Part shown: one piece after another, positions 1 to 6,650 of the stretch
How the letters are laid out: every line of letters begins with the position of its first letter
Numbering within the stretch: the first letter of the stretch is position 1
Source: Peptococcaceae bacterium
GTDB taxonomy: Bacteria; Bacillota; DSM-12270; Thermacetogeniales; Thermacetogeniaceae
Length of the DNA: 15,071 nucleotides
NCBI GenBank assembly: GCA_003132605.1
Contig: PKYJ01000078.1
Span: forward strand, 1 to 15,071
Direction: 5' to 3'
Program-made: the position numbers and the translations under genes
The notes under the pieces: model-generated
What the model saw: only the letters and a program-made list of their open reading frames with translations
The model's database searches: none
Told to the model about the DNA's origin: nothing

Positions 1-37
1 GAGAGTGAGGCAGCCGGGAGGGGTGGGATCTGGATTC

Positions 38-562
38 ATGAGAACAAGACCGCTGGTGCTGTATGTGATCCTTGTGGCGTTCGGTGTTGCCGCGGGGTTT
101 TTCGTGGCCTCACGGGTAATGGCCGGGGGTAACGGACCCGGTTCCGTCGCCGACCCCCTGGTGTCCCGGAGCTACGTGGACGAGCAGGTGGCCACCTACG
201 TCACGGGCCTGCAGCAGCGGGTCTCGGACATGACCGCCCGGGAGGCTCAGTTGGAGCAGGCCCTGGCAGAAGTCCAGAAGCAGCAAGGGATTGCTCCGAT
301 CCAACCGGCACAGACCACCAGCCCGGCCCAACCGGTCCAGGCAACCGTCTCCAAGCAGCTTTATATCAAGACCGACAACAGCTACGTCAACCTGAGGCAG
401 GGCCCGGGCACGAGCTACCCGCTGGTAGGCACGGCCACCAGGGGCAAGCCGGACAGCGAGCCGATGACAGTGCTGGCCGAAAGCGGCGGTTGGTACCAGG
501 TGCGCCTGCCGGACGCTCTCACCGGATGGGTGGCGGGCTGGCTGGTGGAGGAGCGCTCCTGA
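38..562 (+). CDS. Membrane-anchored SH3b-domain protein
   Basis: Protein of 174 residues, probably exported and held at the outer face of the membrane. Residues 2-5 are basic and residues 6-28 form one hydrophobic segment with no clear cleavage site, so it looks like a signal anchor. Residues 37-43 read VADPLVS, followed by a helical, probably coiled-coil stretch to about residue 83, then a Pro/Gln/Thr-rich linker (about 86-105). Residues 108-174 are a bacterial SH3 domain, with the typical VNLRQGPGTSYP start and a GWVAGWLVEE end. SH3b domains usually bind peptidoglycan or cell-wall peptides. I chose ATG 38, behind a GGAGGGG sequence at about 17-23, over an upstream GTG at 5 because the anchor then begins at the N-terminus. 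The broken HEPN gene converges from the right, one base past this stop. The layout resembles the SLH protein at 11158. Exact function is unknown. Confidence 0.8.
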   Translation: MRTRPLVLYVILVAFGVAAGFFVASRVMAGGNGPGSVADPLVSRSYVDEQVATYVTGLQQRVSDMTAREAQLEQALAEVQKQQGIAPIQPAQTTSPAQPVQATVSKQLYIKTDNSYVNLRQGPGTSYPLVGTATRGKPDSEPMTVLAESGGWYQVRLPDALTGWVAGWLVEERS

Positions 563-563
563 T

Positions 564-986
564 TTACCCCTCTTTGATCACATCCTTGGCCAGTTGGTAG
601 GCGAACTCCGCGTCCTCCAGGGCCTGTTCGGCTTCCTGGCGGGTGTATCCTTCGGATGGGATGAAGTTCTGGTCGCCGTAGAAAGAGACGTTGCGCTACC
701 GTCCCAACTGTCCGGAGATAGCTGCCAGGCGGTCTGTTGCCTGGGCCGCGGGTTGGGGCAGCCGGTCCCGCATCTCCTTGAAAAACCGTCCGATGTCGTG
801 CTCCTTTGGGGGATCGATTCCGGCCTGGAACAGGATGCCCTTCAGAGCCAGCTCTACCAGTTCCTGGGCCTCCCGCACCACATCCGAATAGGCCTCCTCC
901 TGCAGCAGCAGGGACAGGGCCTTCAACCTCTTTTCGGCCTTGGCGATGTCGCTGTGGGCCAGAGCCAGTTGCGACGACTGCCTCAT
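564..986 (-). pseudogene. HEPN-domain protein interrupted by an in-frame TAG
   Basis: Reading leftward from ATG 984-986, behind AGAAAGGTGG, 96 residues form the first part of a small HEPN-domain protein: a helix with HSDIAKAEKRLKAL, a second with VVREAQELVELALKGIL, then PPKEHDIGRF. The frame meets TAG at 696-698 and then stays open for 43 more codons to TAA at 564-566. That tail contains VSFYGDQNFIPSEGYT and EQALEDAEFAYQLAKDV, which is what the C-terminal half of COG1895/COG2250-type HEPN proteins looks like. The full 139 residues plus the stop position match the usual length. HEPN proteins of this size are often the toxin/RNase half of HEPN-MNT pairs, but no nucleotidyltransferase gene adjoins it. 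Simplest reading: a recent nonsense mutation. Amber suppression is a less likely alternative. The HEPN call is from sequence pattern only. Confidence 0.72.
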
Positions 987-1014
987 CTAATCACGACCAC
1001 CTTTCTGAACAAAG

Positions 1015-1134
1015 GTCGGAAGCAACCCAGCACTCAACATGGGTGCAATCAAGGTGATCACACGATCAGGGTGAACACATTTAATCGCCTACGGTTAAGG
1101 TAATGTTCAGTTTGAGTGCTGGGCGACTTCCGGC
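1015..1134. repeat. 120-bp inverted-repeat (MITE-like) element
   Basis: The arms at 1015-1037 and 1112-1134 are inverted copies of each other, 19 of 23 positions matching, including a perfect 12-bp block CCCAGCACTCAA (1026-1037) against TTGAGTGCTGGG (1112-1123). About 74 bp lie between the arms. The outer part of each arm carries the GGAAG-type unit found elsewhere in this window, and a further unit continues to about 1147. It fills most of the 342-bp gap between the HEPN gene and mfd. No protein is recognisable inside it. It could be a non-autonomous mobile element or the relic of one. The distance between the arms is large for a simple terminator. Confidence 0.6.
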
Positions 1135-1262
1135 ATCCGACTTCCAATTTGGCCACTCACCATAGTGTGCGCCAAAAACGGCTCTCCATGCCCTGACGCC
1201 CGGTACAAATAATTCTTTAGCCACTCGACATCTGTGGTCAGGTATAATCCGGACTGTTCCGG

Positions 1263-1271
1263 TGATATAAT
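1263..1271 (+). promoter_or_regulatory. Extended -10 promoter for mfd
   Basis: TGATATAAT is a perfect TGn-TATAAT extended -10 box, 58 bases before the chosen mfd start. No good -35 box lies at 16-18 bases, as is common for extended -10 promoters. A second TATAAT at 1243-1248 lacks both a TG extension and a convincing -35 and may be an alternative. The leader would be about 50 bases long. Confidence 0.55.
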
Positions 1272-1328
1272 GTGCCAGGCAGAAGATTTGGCCGCAACAC
1301 CTGTTGTCGGGTTTCAAAGGGGTACGCC

Positions 1329-4300
1329 GTGCGCAACCTGCTCAACCGACTGCCGGAATATAAACAAGCCCTGGCTGCTTTGCAGCGAGGGCAATTTCCG
1401 TTGTTCATCACCGGGGCGGGGGGGTCCTGCCGGGCGCTGCTGTGCGCCGCCCTCTATGAACAGGGGTGCTGTGACGGTGCGCTGCTGGTGGTTGCCCCCG
1501 GCCTCGACCATGTATCGGCCTGGTTGCGCGATCTGGAAAGCCTTCTCCCTGACCGGGAGGTCCTGCTCTTCGATCCGGCGGAGGCCCTTCCCTTCGAGGT
1601 GGTAGCGGCCAGCCGGGAGCCCACCGCCGGGCGCCTGCGGGTCCTGGCAGCGTTGCGGGACGCCTCAGGGCCGCCGCCGGTGGTGGTCGCCCCGGCAGAG
1701 GCCCTGCTGCCAAAGCTGATCCCGCCGTCAAGCTGGGAGCAGGCGGCACTGCTCCTGGCGCCCGGCAGCGAGTGCGACCTGACCGCTATCCCCGGCCAGT
1801 TGGTGTACTCCGGCTATGAGCGGGTCGACCTGGTGGCGGCGCCAGGACAGTTCGCCCTGCGGGGCAGCATCCTGGACATCTTTCCCTTCCAGGGCGTCCC
1901 GGTGCGCCTGGAGTTCTGGGGCGACGAGATCACTTCGTTAAAAGAGCTGGACCCTGGCAGCCAGCGCTCCCTGGCTGCCAGGCAGCAGATCACGGTCTGG
2001 CCGGCCCGGGAATTCATCTATGCGCCGGGCCAGGCCGGGCAGGCGGCAGAGCGGATCAGGGCCGCCTACCGGGCCAGGCGGGAGCAACTGAAGGGAAACC
2101 GCAGCGCAAACGTGCGCCTGCAGCAGCGCCAGAACCGCTTTTTAGGGATGGCGGAGGAGGGCCTGGGCGGTTCCCTCAACCTGGTGCAGCCCTATTTCTA
2201 CCCCGAACAGGTGTCTCTGCTCGCCTATCTTCCCGAGAGGTCGCTGGTGGTCGTCGATGAGCCCGGGCGTTTTCAGGAACAGTGCCGCGCCCACATCGCC
2301 TTGCTGGAGTCCGATTACCGCCGCCTGTTCCAGGAAGGCCAGTCCTTCACTCCCTGGCAGGAGTACTACCTGACCGAGGACGAACTGCACCGGGACCTGG
2401 AGTCACGGCCACTGATCGGCTTGGGGCGCCTGCCGGGTGCCGCGCCCATGGGGCACCCGGCGCGGACTGGCCGGCTCCAGCCCCGGGTGTCGGTGCACCT
2501 GGCGGTCAAGGAGATGCAGCCATTTCTCGCCCGCCCGGACCTGCTGGCGCCGGAGGTGCAGCGGTGGCTGCAACACCGGGCGGCAGTGCTGCTGCTGACT
2601 CAGACCGAAGAGCGCCTGGAGCGCCTGGAGCAGAACCTGCGGGAACAGACCCTAGCGCCCCTGGTCGCACGGGATTGGCCTCTGAGCCTGGAGGGCGGGC
2701 GCCTGCAGGTGGGGGTGGGGCAACTCAGCCAGGGATTCGAGCTGCCCGGCCTGCTGTCGGTGGTGACCGGGGATGAGCTTTACGGGCGCAAGCGGGTGCG
2801 CACCCGCGCCCAGGTCCGGGCGGCGGAGGCGGCGGGTTGCTCTCTGGGCGCGGCGCGGCCGGAATTGGCCCCTGGCGACTACGTGGTGCACGTGCACCAC
2901 GGCATCGGGCGCTACCTGGGGATCAAGGGGATGACCGTGGACGGGCATACCAGGGACTACCTGGATGTGGCCTACGCCGGTGCTGACCGGCTCTATGTTC
3001 CGGTGGACCAGATGACCCTGATCCAGAAGTATACCGGACCAGAGGGAGCGGCGCCCAAGCTCTCCAAGCTCGGTGGCGGCGACTGGGCGCGCCTCAAACA
3101 GCGGGTCAAGAAGCGGGTGCGGGAGCTGGCGGTCGACCTGGTGGCTCTCTACGCCGAGCGGATGCAGCAGCCGGGCCACGCCTTCACTCCGGACACCGTC
3201 TGGCAGCGGGAGTTCGAGGCAGCTTTCCCCTATGACGAGACCCCGGACCAGGCGCAGGCGATCACCGAGGTCAAGGCTGACATGGAACAGCCCAGGCCGA
3301 TGGACCGCTTGATCTGCGGTGATGTGGGCTTCGGCAAGACCGAGGTGGCCATCCGGGCAGCCTTCAAGGTGGTCCAGGACGGCAAGCAGCTGGCGGTCCT
3401 GGTGCCTACCACCGTCCTCGCCCAGCAGCACGAGCACACCTTCCGGGAGCGCTTCGGCCACTACCCGGTGCGGGTCGAGGTACTGAGCCGCTTCCGCACG
3501 CCCCGGCAGCAGAAGGCCACCCTCGACGATCTGGCCAGGGGTCTGATCGACGTGATTATCGGCACCCATCGCCTGCTCTCAGGGGATGTCAAATTCAAGG
3601 ACCTCGGCCTGCTGGTGATCGATGAGGAGCAGCGCTTCGGGGTCAATCACAAGGAAAGGATCAAGCTGCTCAAGACCAGCGTGGACGTGCTGACTCTGAC
3701 CGCTACCCCGATTCCCCGCACCCTGCAGCTCTCCCTGTCCGGGACCAGGGACATGAGCGTCATCGAGACGCCGCCGGAGGAGCGGATGCCGGTCCAGACC
3801 TACGTCTTGGAGTACCAGCCGGACCTGGTGCGGGATGCCATTTTAAAAGAGATCCAAAGGGGCGGGCAGGTCTTCTACCTGCATAACCGGGTTGAGAGCA
3901 TCGAACGCTGCCTGCTGTTCCTGGAGGGGTTGGTCCCCGAGGCATCCTTCCGTATTGCCCACGGCCAGATGAATGATGACGACCTGGAGGATGTGATGAT
4001 AGACTTCCTAGATCGCCAGTTCAACGTCCTGGTCTGCACCACCATCATCGAGAACGGCCTCGACCTCCCCAACGTCAACACCCTGATCGTGGAGCGGGCG
4101 GACACCTTCGGCCTGGCCCAGCTCTACCAACTGCGCGGCCGGGTCGGGCGGTCGAACCGGCTGGCCTACGGCTACTTCACCGTTCCGCAGGATATGATCC
4201 TCAGTGAGCAGGCGGAAAAGCGTCTGCTCGCCCTGCAGGAGTTCACCGAGTTTGGCTCCGGATTCAAGCTCGCCCTGCGCGACCTGGAGATCCGGGGGGC

Positions 4301-4880
4301 GGGCGCCATCCTGGGGGCGGAGCAGCACGGGCATATGGCCGCCCTGGGCTTCGAGTTGTACAACCAACTGCTGGGTGAGGCGGTGCAGGAGGTGAAGGGA
4401 GAGGTGATCCCCGGCGCAGGCGCCGCGCCGGTAGGGCGCACTCAGGCACCGGCCTGGGACCTGCACTCCGGAGACTCCTACATCCCGGACACCTACGTGA
4501 GCGACGGGCGCCAGAAGGTGGAATTGTACCGGCGCCTGGCAGCGACCGAGAGCTTGCAGGAGCTGGATGACCTGACGGCGGAGGTGCGGGACCGCTTCGG
4601 GCCGCTGCCGCCGGCGGTGACGCGCCTGTTCAGCCTGTCCAGGCTGAGGCTGCACGCCCGGGAGTCGCACATCCAGGATGTCCAACACGGCGACCACACC
4701 CTGGTGGTGCGCTTCGACAGGGATGGAGCGCCCCGGGGCAATGCCCTGGCCCGCTGGGGCAAGGTCTTCGACCGGCGGATCAGCTTCTCGGCAGTGGGTG
4801 ACCTGGAGGTGCGCATCGAGACCCGCGGCCTGACCCCGGAGCGGCTGATCGGGATGCTGGACCAGGCCATGAACCCGTGA
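1329..4880 (+). CDS. mfd: Transcription-repair coupling factor Mfd
   Basis: ATP-dependent DNA translocase that removes RNA polymerase stalled at DNA lesions and recruits UvrA for nucleotide excision repair. At 1183 residues it is close to B. subtilis Mfd (1177). Order of domains: UvrB-like N-terminal modules with degenerate ATPase motifs (about 1-350, including YSGYERVDLVAAPGQFALRG); CarD-like RNA-polymerase-binding domain from about 515 (GDYVVHVHHGIGRYLG); helicase domain with Walker A GDVGFGKT at 664-671, DEEQ at 765-768, TATPIPRTL near 790 and QLRGRVGR at 934-941; then the C-terminal TRCF domain. Start GTG 1329 has AAAGGGG six bases upstream and fits the family N-terminus; the frame stays open back to a GTG at 1272. 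The usual upstream neighbour pth is absent. After the TGA the same frame is open for 34 more codons, probably by chance. Confidence 0.97.
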   Translation: MRNLLNRLPEYKQALAALQRGQFPLFITGAGGSCRALLCAALYEQGCCDGALLVVAPGLDHVSAWLRDLESLLPDREVLLFDPAEALPFEVVAASREPTAGRLRVLAALRDASGPPPVVVAPAEALLPKLIPPSSWEQAALLLAPGSECDLTAIPGQLVYSGYERVDLVAAPGQFALRGSILDIFPFQGVPVRLEFWGDEITSLKELDPGSQRSLAARQQITVWPAREFIYAPGQAGQAAERIRAAYRARREQLKGNRSANVRLQQRQNRFLGMAEEGLGGSLNLVQPYFYPEQVSLLAYLPERSLVVVDEPGRFQEQCRAHIALLESDYRRLFQEGQSFTPWQEYYLTEDELHRDLESRPLIGLGRLPGAAPMGHPARTGRLQPRVSVHLAVKEMQPFLARPDLLAPEVQRWLQHRAAVLLLTQTEERLERLEQNLREQTLAPLVARDWPLSLEGGRLQVGVGQLSQGFELPGLLSVVTGDELYGRKRVRTRAQVRAAEAAGCSLGAARPELAPGDYVVHVHHGIGRYLGIKGMTVDGHTRDYLDVAYAGADRLYVPVDQMTLIQKYTGPEGAAPKLSKLGGGDWARLKQRVKKRVRELAVDLVALYAERMQQPGHAFTPDTVWQREFEAAFPYDETPDQAQAITEVKADMEQPRPMDRLICGDVGFGKTEVAIRAAFKVVQDGKQLAVLVPTTVLAQQHEHTFRERFGHYPVRVEVLSRFRTPRQQKATLDDLARGLIDVIIGTHRLLSGDVKFKDLGLLVIDEEQRFGVNHKERIKLLKTSVDVLTLTATPIPRTLQLSLSGTRDMSVIETPPEERMPVQTYVLEYQPDLVRDAILKEIQRGGQVFYLHNRVESIERCLLFLEGLVPEASFRIAHGQMNDDDLEDVMIDFLDRQFNVLVCTTIIENGLDLPNVNTLIVERADTFGLAQLYQLRGRVGRSNRLAYGYFTVPQDMILSEQAEKRLLALQEFTEFGSGFKLALRDLEIRGAGAILGAEQHGHMAALGFELYNQLLGEAVQEVKGEVIPGAGAAPVGRTQAPAWDLHSGDSYIPDTYVSDGRQKVELYRRLAATESLQELDDLTAEVRDRFGPLPPAVTRLFSLSRLRLHARESHIQDVQHGDHTLVVRFDRDGAPRGNALARWGKVFDRRISFSAVGDLEVRIETRGLTPERLIGMLDQAMNP
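2432..2461. repeat. Perfect 10-bp stem hairpin inside mfd
   Basis: GCCGGGTGCC (2432-2441) and GGCACCCGGC (2452-2461) form a perfect stem around a 10-base loop. It encodes part of LPGAAPMGHPARTGR, near residues 369-383 of Mfd, in the poorly conserved region before the RNA-polymerase-binding domain. It resembles in composition the repeat-derived inserts in mazG, but it could simply be G+C-rich coding sequence. Confidence 0.4.
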
Positions 4881-4894
4881 TCACGTGACCACAG

Positions 4895-4921
4895 GCAGGA
4901 CTTCAACCGGCAAAGGGAGAA
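4895..4921 (+). other. GCAGG-N19-GAA leader motif, copy 1
   Basis: GCAGGACTT at 4895 is followed by GAGAAG around 4917-4922, 114 bases before the SurA-like gene. The same arrangement, GCAGG then GAA with first bases 23 or 24 apart, recurs upstream of the HU gene (10057-10082) and of the SLH gene (11079-11105). Function unknown; see findings. Confidence 0.3.
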
Positions 4922-5007
4922 GTCTATAGGCAGCAAGGGCCGGGAGGAGTCGGCACTATCGGCGAGGTTGTTCAAATTGCTTTAGAGGGGAGTGGAGCGA
5001 ACTGAAC

Positions 5008-5715
5008 ATGGAGGCAAAAACAGCAACCAAGACGGAGCAATCACAGCAAGGAGCGCTTGTGGCGCGGTCAAGCTGGCCATATTGGCCACAGGTACTGGTA
5101 GCTATTGGCATACTGATCGTGGCGGGCCTCTGGTGCTGGTGGTCGGAAAGCGGTGACTGGGTGGTCCGGGTCAACGGGGCGCCGGTCTCCAAGGCTGAGT
5201 GGCAGCAGGAGACCAGCCGTGCCGAGTTATCGATGTATGGGTTTGACTCCAAGGCTCCGGGCAACGAGCAGATCACCCAGCAGATCTCCGACGAGGTTCT
5301 GCAGAAACTGGTGGACGAGGTGCTGCTGCACCAGGCCGCGTCCCGGGCCGGGATCTCCGCCTCACCGGAGGAAGTGGATACCCAGGTGCTGATGGACATG
5401 ATGAACACCGGCGGCCAGGACCAGTTGGAGCAGGTCCTGAAGTCTCATGGCTATACGCTGGATCAGTACCGCCAGTTGGTCGCCGAGAATATCACCATCA
5501 GCAAGCTTGGCGACTACGTGACCAAGAACGTGACAGTCACCGAGAGCGAGGTCAAAGCGGCTTATGAAGCGAATCGTGCCCAGTTTCAGCAGCAAAGTTT
5601 CGCGGTCATTCACGACCAGTTGCAGCAACAGGTGCTGATGTCCAAAAAAAATGACGTGTTCCTCTCCTATCTTGACGGACTCCGGCAGAACGGCTTTATC
5701 GAGCGGCGGGTGTAG
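5008..5715 (+). CDS. SurA/PrsA-like membrane-anchored chaperone lacking a parvulin domain
   Basis: Protein of 235 residues with a cytoplasmic N-terminus (1-24) and one membrane segment (about 27-46, WPQVLVAIGILIVAGLWCWW). The extracellular part looks like the SurA N-terminal chaperone fold: VVRVNGAPVSKAEW (52-65), ISDEVLQKLVDEVLLHQAASRAGI (93-116), then helices up to VTESEVKAAYEANRAQF. PrsA and SurA proteins normally continue here into a parvulin PPIase domain. This one passes directly to the final helix (about 195-235, QLQQQVLMSKKNDVFLSYLDGL). It is therefore probably a holdase-type folding helper for exported proteins without isomerase activity. Start ATG 5008 has GGAG 11 bases upstream. 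It lies between mfd and spoVT, a position empty in B. subtilis. There is no lipobox, so it is anchored by the membrane segment. Confidence 0.8.
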   Translation: MEAKTATKTEQSQQGALVARSSWPYWPQVLVAIGILIVAGLWCWWSESGDWVVRVNGAPVSKAEWQQETSRAELSMYGFDSKAPGNEQITQQISDEVLQKLVDEVLLHQAASRAGISASPEEVDTQVLMDMMNTGGQDQLEQVLKSHGYTLDQYRQLVAENITISKLGDYVTKNVTVTESEVKAAYEANRAQFQQQSFAVIHDQLQQQVLMSKKNDVFLSYLDGLRQNGFIERRV

Positions 5716-5718
5716 CCC

Positions 5719-5765
5719 GTTATAAGTTTCAGGGGGAGATGATGAACACCCCTGAAACTTATAAC
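5719..5765. terminator. 17-bp perfect hairpin after the SurA-like gene
   Basis: GTTATAAGTTTCAGGGG (5719-5735) and CCCCTGAAACTTATAAC (5749-5765) pair without mismatch around a 13-base loop, four bases after the upstream stop. No T-tract follows, so it is not a textbook intrinsic terminator. It may end or stabilise the mfd-chaperone transcript, act in both directions, or be a protein-binding palindrome upstream of spoVT. Confidence 0.5.
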
Positions 5766-5823
5766 TCTGTTGATGGCGGGGCGTCATAATCAGGACCAAA
5801 TATCACTTGAGTGTGGAAAATAA

Positions 5824-5854
5824 TGAATAAATCACCCCTTCTGGTTATATACTA
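5824..5854 (+). promoter_or_regulatory. Sigma-G promoter of spoVT
   Basis: GAATA at 5825-5829 (within TGAATA, 5824-5829), exactly 18 bases, then TATACTA at 5848-5854. The sigma-G consensus in B. subtilis is about GHATR-N18-CATWHTA, so only the first -10 base differs. B. subtilis spoVT is transcribed by sigma-G in the forespore, which fits. Transcription would start near 5861, leaving a leader of about 65 bases. Confidence 0.72.
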
Positions 5855-5924
5855 TTCGTGAGAACTCGAGGTCAAGGCCTCTGGACTCGGTAAAATCATC
5901 TTGGTATAGAAGGGGGGATACTAC

Positions 5925-6488
5925 TTGAAAGCAACAGGTATCGTACGCCGCATTGATGATCTAGGTCGCGTGGTAATTCCTAAAGAGATCCGCCGGACCC
6001 TACGGATTCGGGAGGGAGATCCCCTCGAAATCTTTGTGGACCGGGAAGGCGAGGTCATCCTCAAGAAATATTCACCGATCGGTGAACTTGGGGATTTTGC
6101 AAAAGAGTATGCAGACTCCTTGCATGAAGCGATTGGTCACATAGCGTGTATTGCAGATCGGGACAATATCATCGCTGTGGCGGGAGCGGCCAAGAAGGAG
6201 TTTTTGAATAAACCGGTTGGCGCCGCGGTCGAGAAGGTGATGGAGGAGCGCAAGCCCATCCTCATAAGCAAGGCGGGGGAACATCCTTTCTGCAAAGGGT
6301 GCCTCACGGAAGAGGAAGAAGTGGCCTGCAAGTTTTCCAGTGAGGTGATTGCCCCGATCATCGCCGAAGGCGACCCGATCGGCGCCGTGATCATCTGCTC
6401 CAAGGAGCCGAACGTGAAAATGGGCGAGTTGGAGTTGAAGCTTGCGGAAACTGCGGCGGGTTTCCTGGCCAAACAGATGGAGCAGTAG
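5925..6488 (+). CDS. spoVT: Stage V sporulation protein T (transcriptional regulator)
   Basis: DNA-binding regulator of late forespore genes, 187 residues. Residues 1-50 are an AbrB-type swapped-hairpin DNA-binding domain, nearly identical in my recall to B. subtilis SpoVT (MKATGIVRRIDDLGRVVIPK at the N-terminus, then EIRRTLRIREGDPLEIFVDR). Residues 56-187 are the GAF-like domain ending AETAAGFLAKQMEQ. The start is TTG 5925, fixed by the family N-terminus and by AGGGGGG about 5-8 bases upstream. A C-x2-C-x8-C cluster (C123, C126, C135) sits in the GAF domain where the B. subtilis protein, as I recall it, has none. It has its own sigma-G-like promoter and is followed by an intrinsic terminator, so it is probably a single-gene unit. 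Confidence 0.97.
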   Translation: MKATGIVRRIDDLGRVVIPKEIRRTLRIREGDPLEIFVDREGEVILKKYSPIGELGDFAKEYADSLHEAIGHIACIADRDNIIAVAGAAKKEFLNKPVGAAVEKVMEERKPILISKAGEHPFCKGCLTEEEEVACKFSSEVIAPIIAEGDPIGAVIICSKEPNVKMGELELKLAETAAGFLAKQMEQ

Positions 6489-6525
6489 CGCCCGGAGGCG
6501 CAGGTTACCGATAGGGATGAATCCG

Positions 6526-6557
6526 AAAAGGTGGCAACATCGGCCGCCTTTTTATTT
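6526..6557 (+). terminator. Intrinsic terminator of spoVT
   Basis: AAAAGGTGGC (6526-6535) pairs with GCCGCCTTTT (6543-6552) with one T-G wobble and a 7-base loop, followed by TTTTTATTTT (6549-6558). It lies 37 bases past the spoVT stop. Confidence 0.75.
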
Positions 6558-6650
6558 TGTGCGCCCATTCCCTTCGTCTCTACATCGTTCCTGGTCTAAC
6601 GGACAACCCCTCATCGTATCATAAACGAGAACGAATCGGGGGGCGACACA

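Noticed and set aside
987..1090. Possible small minus-strand peptide ending at the TAG just before the HEPN start
   Set aside because: Only about 33 codons after an upstream stop and no resemblance to an MNT nucleotidyltransferase.
594..1103. Plus-strand frame of 169 codons opposite the HEPN gene
   Set aside because: Its composition is that of the antisense of the HEPN helices, it crosses the inverted-repeat element, and it shows no family pattern.
1081..1317. Minus-strand frame of 78 codons upstream of mfd
   Set aside because: Covers the mfd promoter and repeat units; no ribosome-binding site or recognisable domain.
2652..3569. Long minus-strand frame inside mfd
   Set aside because: Shadow of codon bias in a G+C-rich gene; the plus strand has unmistakable Mfd motifs.
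4881..4985. In-frame 34-codon extension after the mfd TGA stop
   Set aside because: Mfd already has full family length and C-terminus; open frames this short are expected by chance, and the segment overlaps a candidate leader motif.
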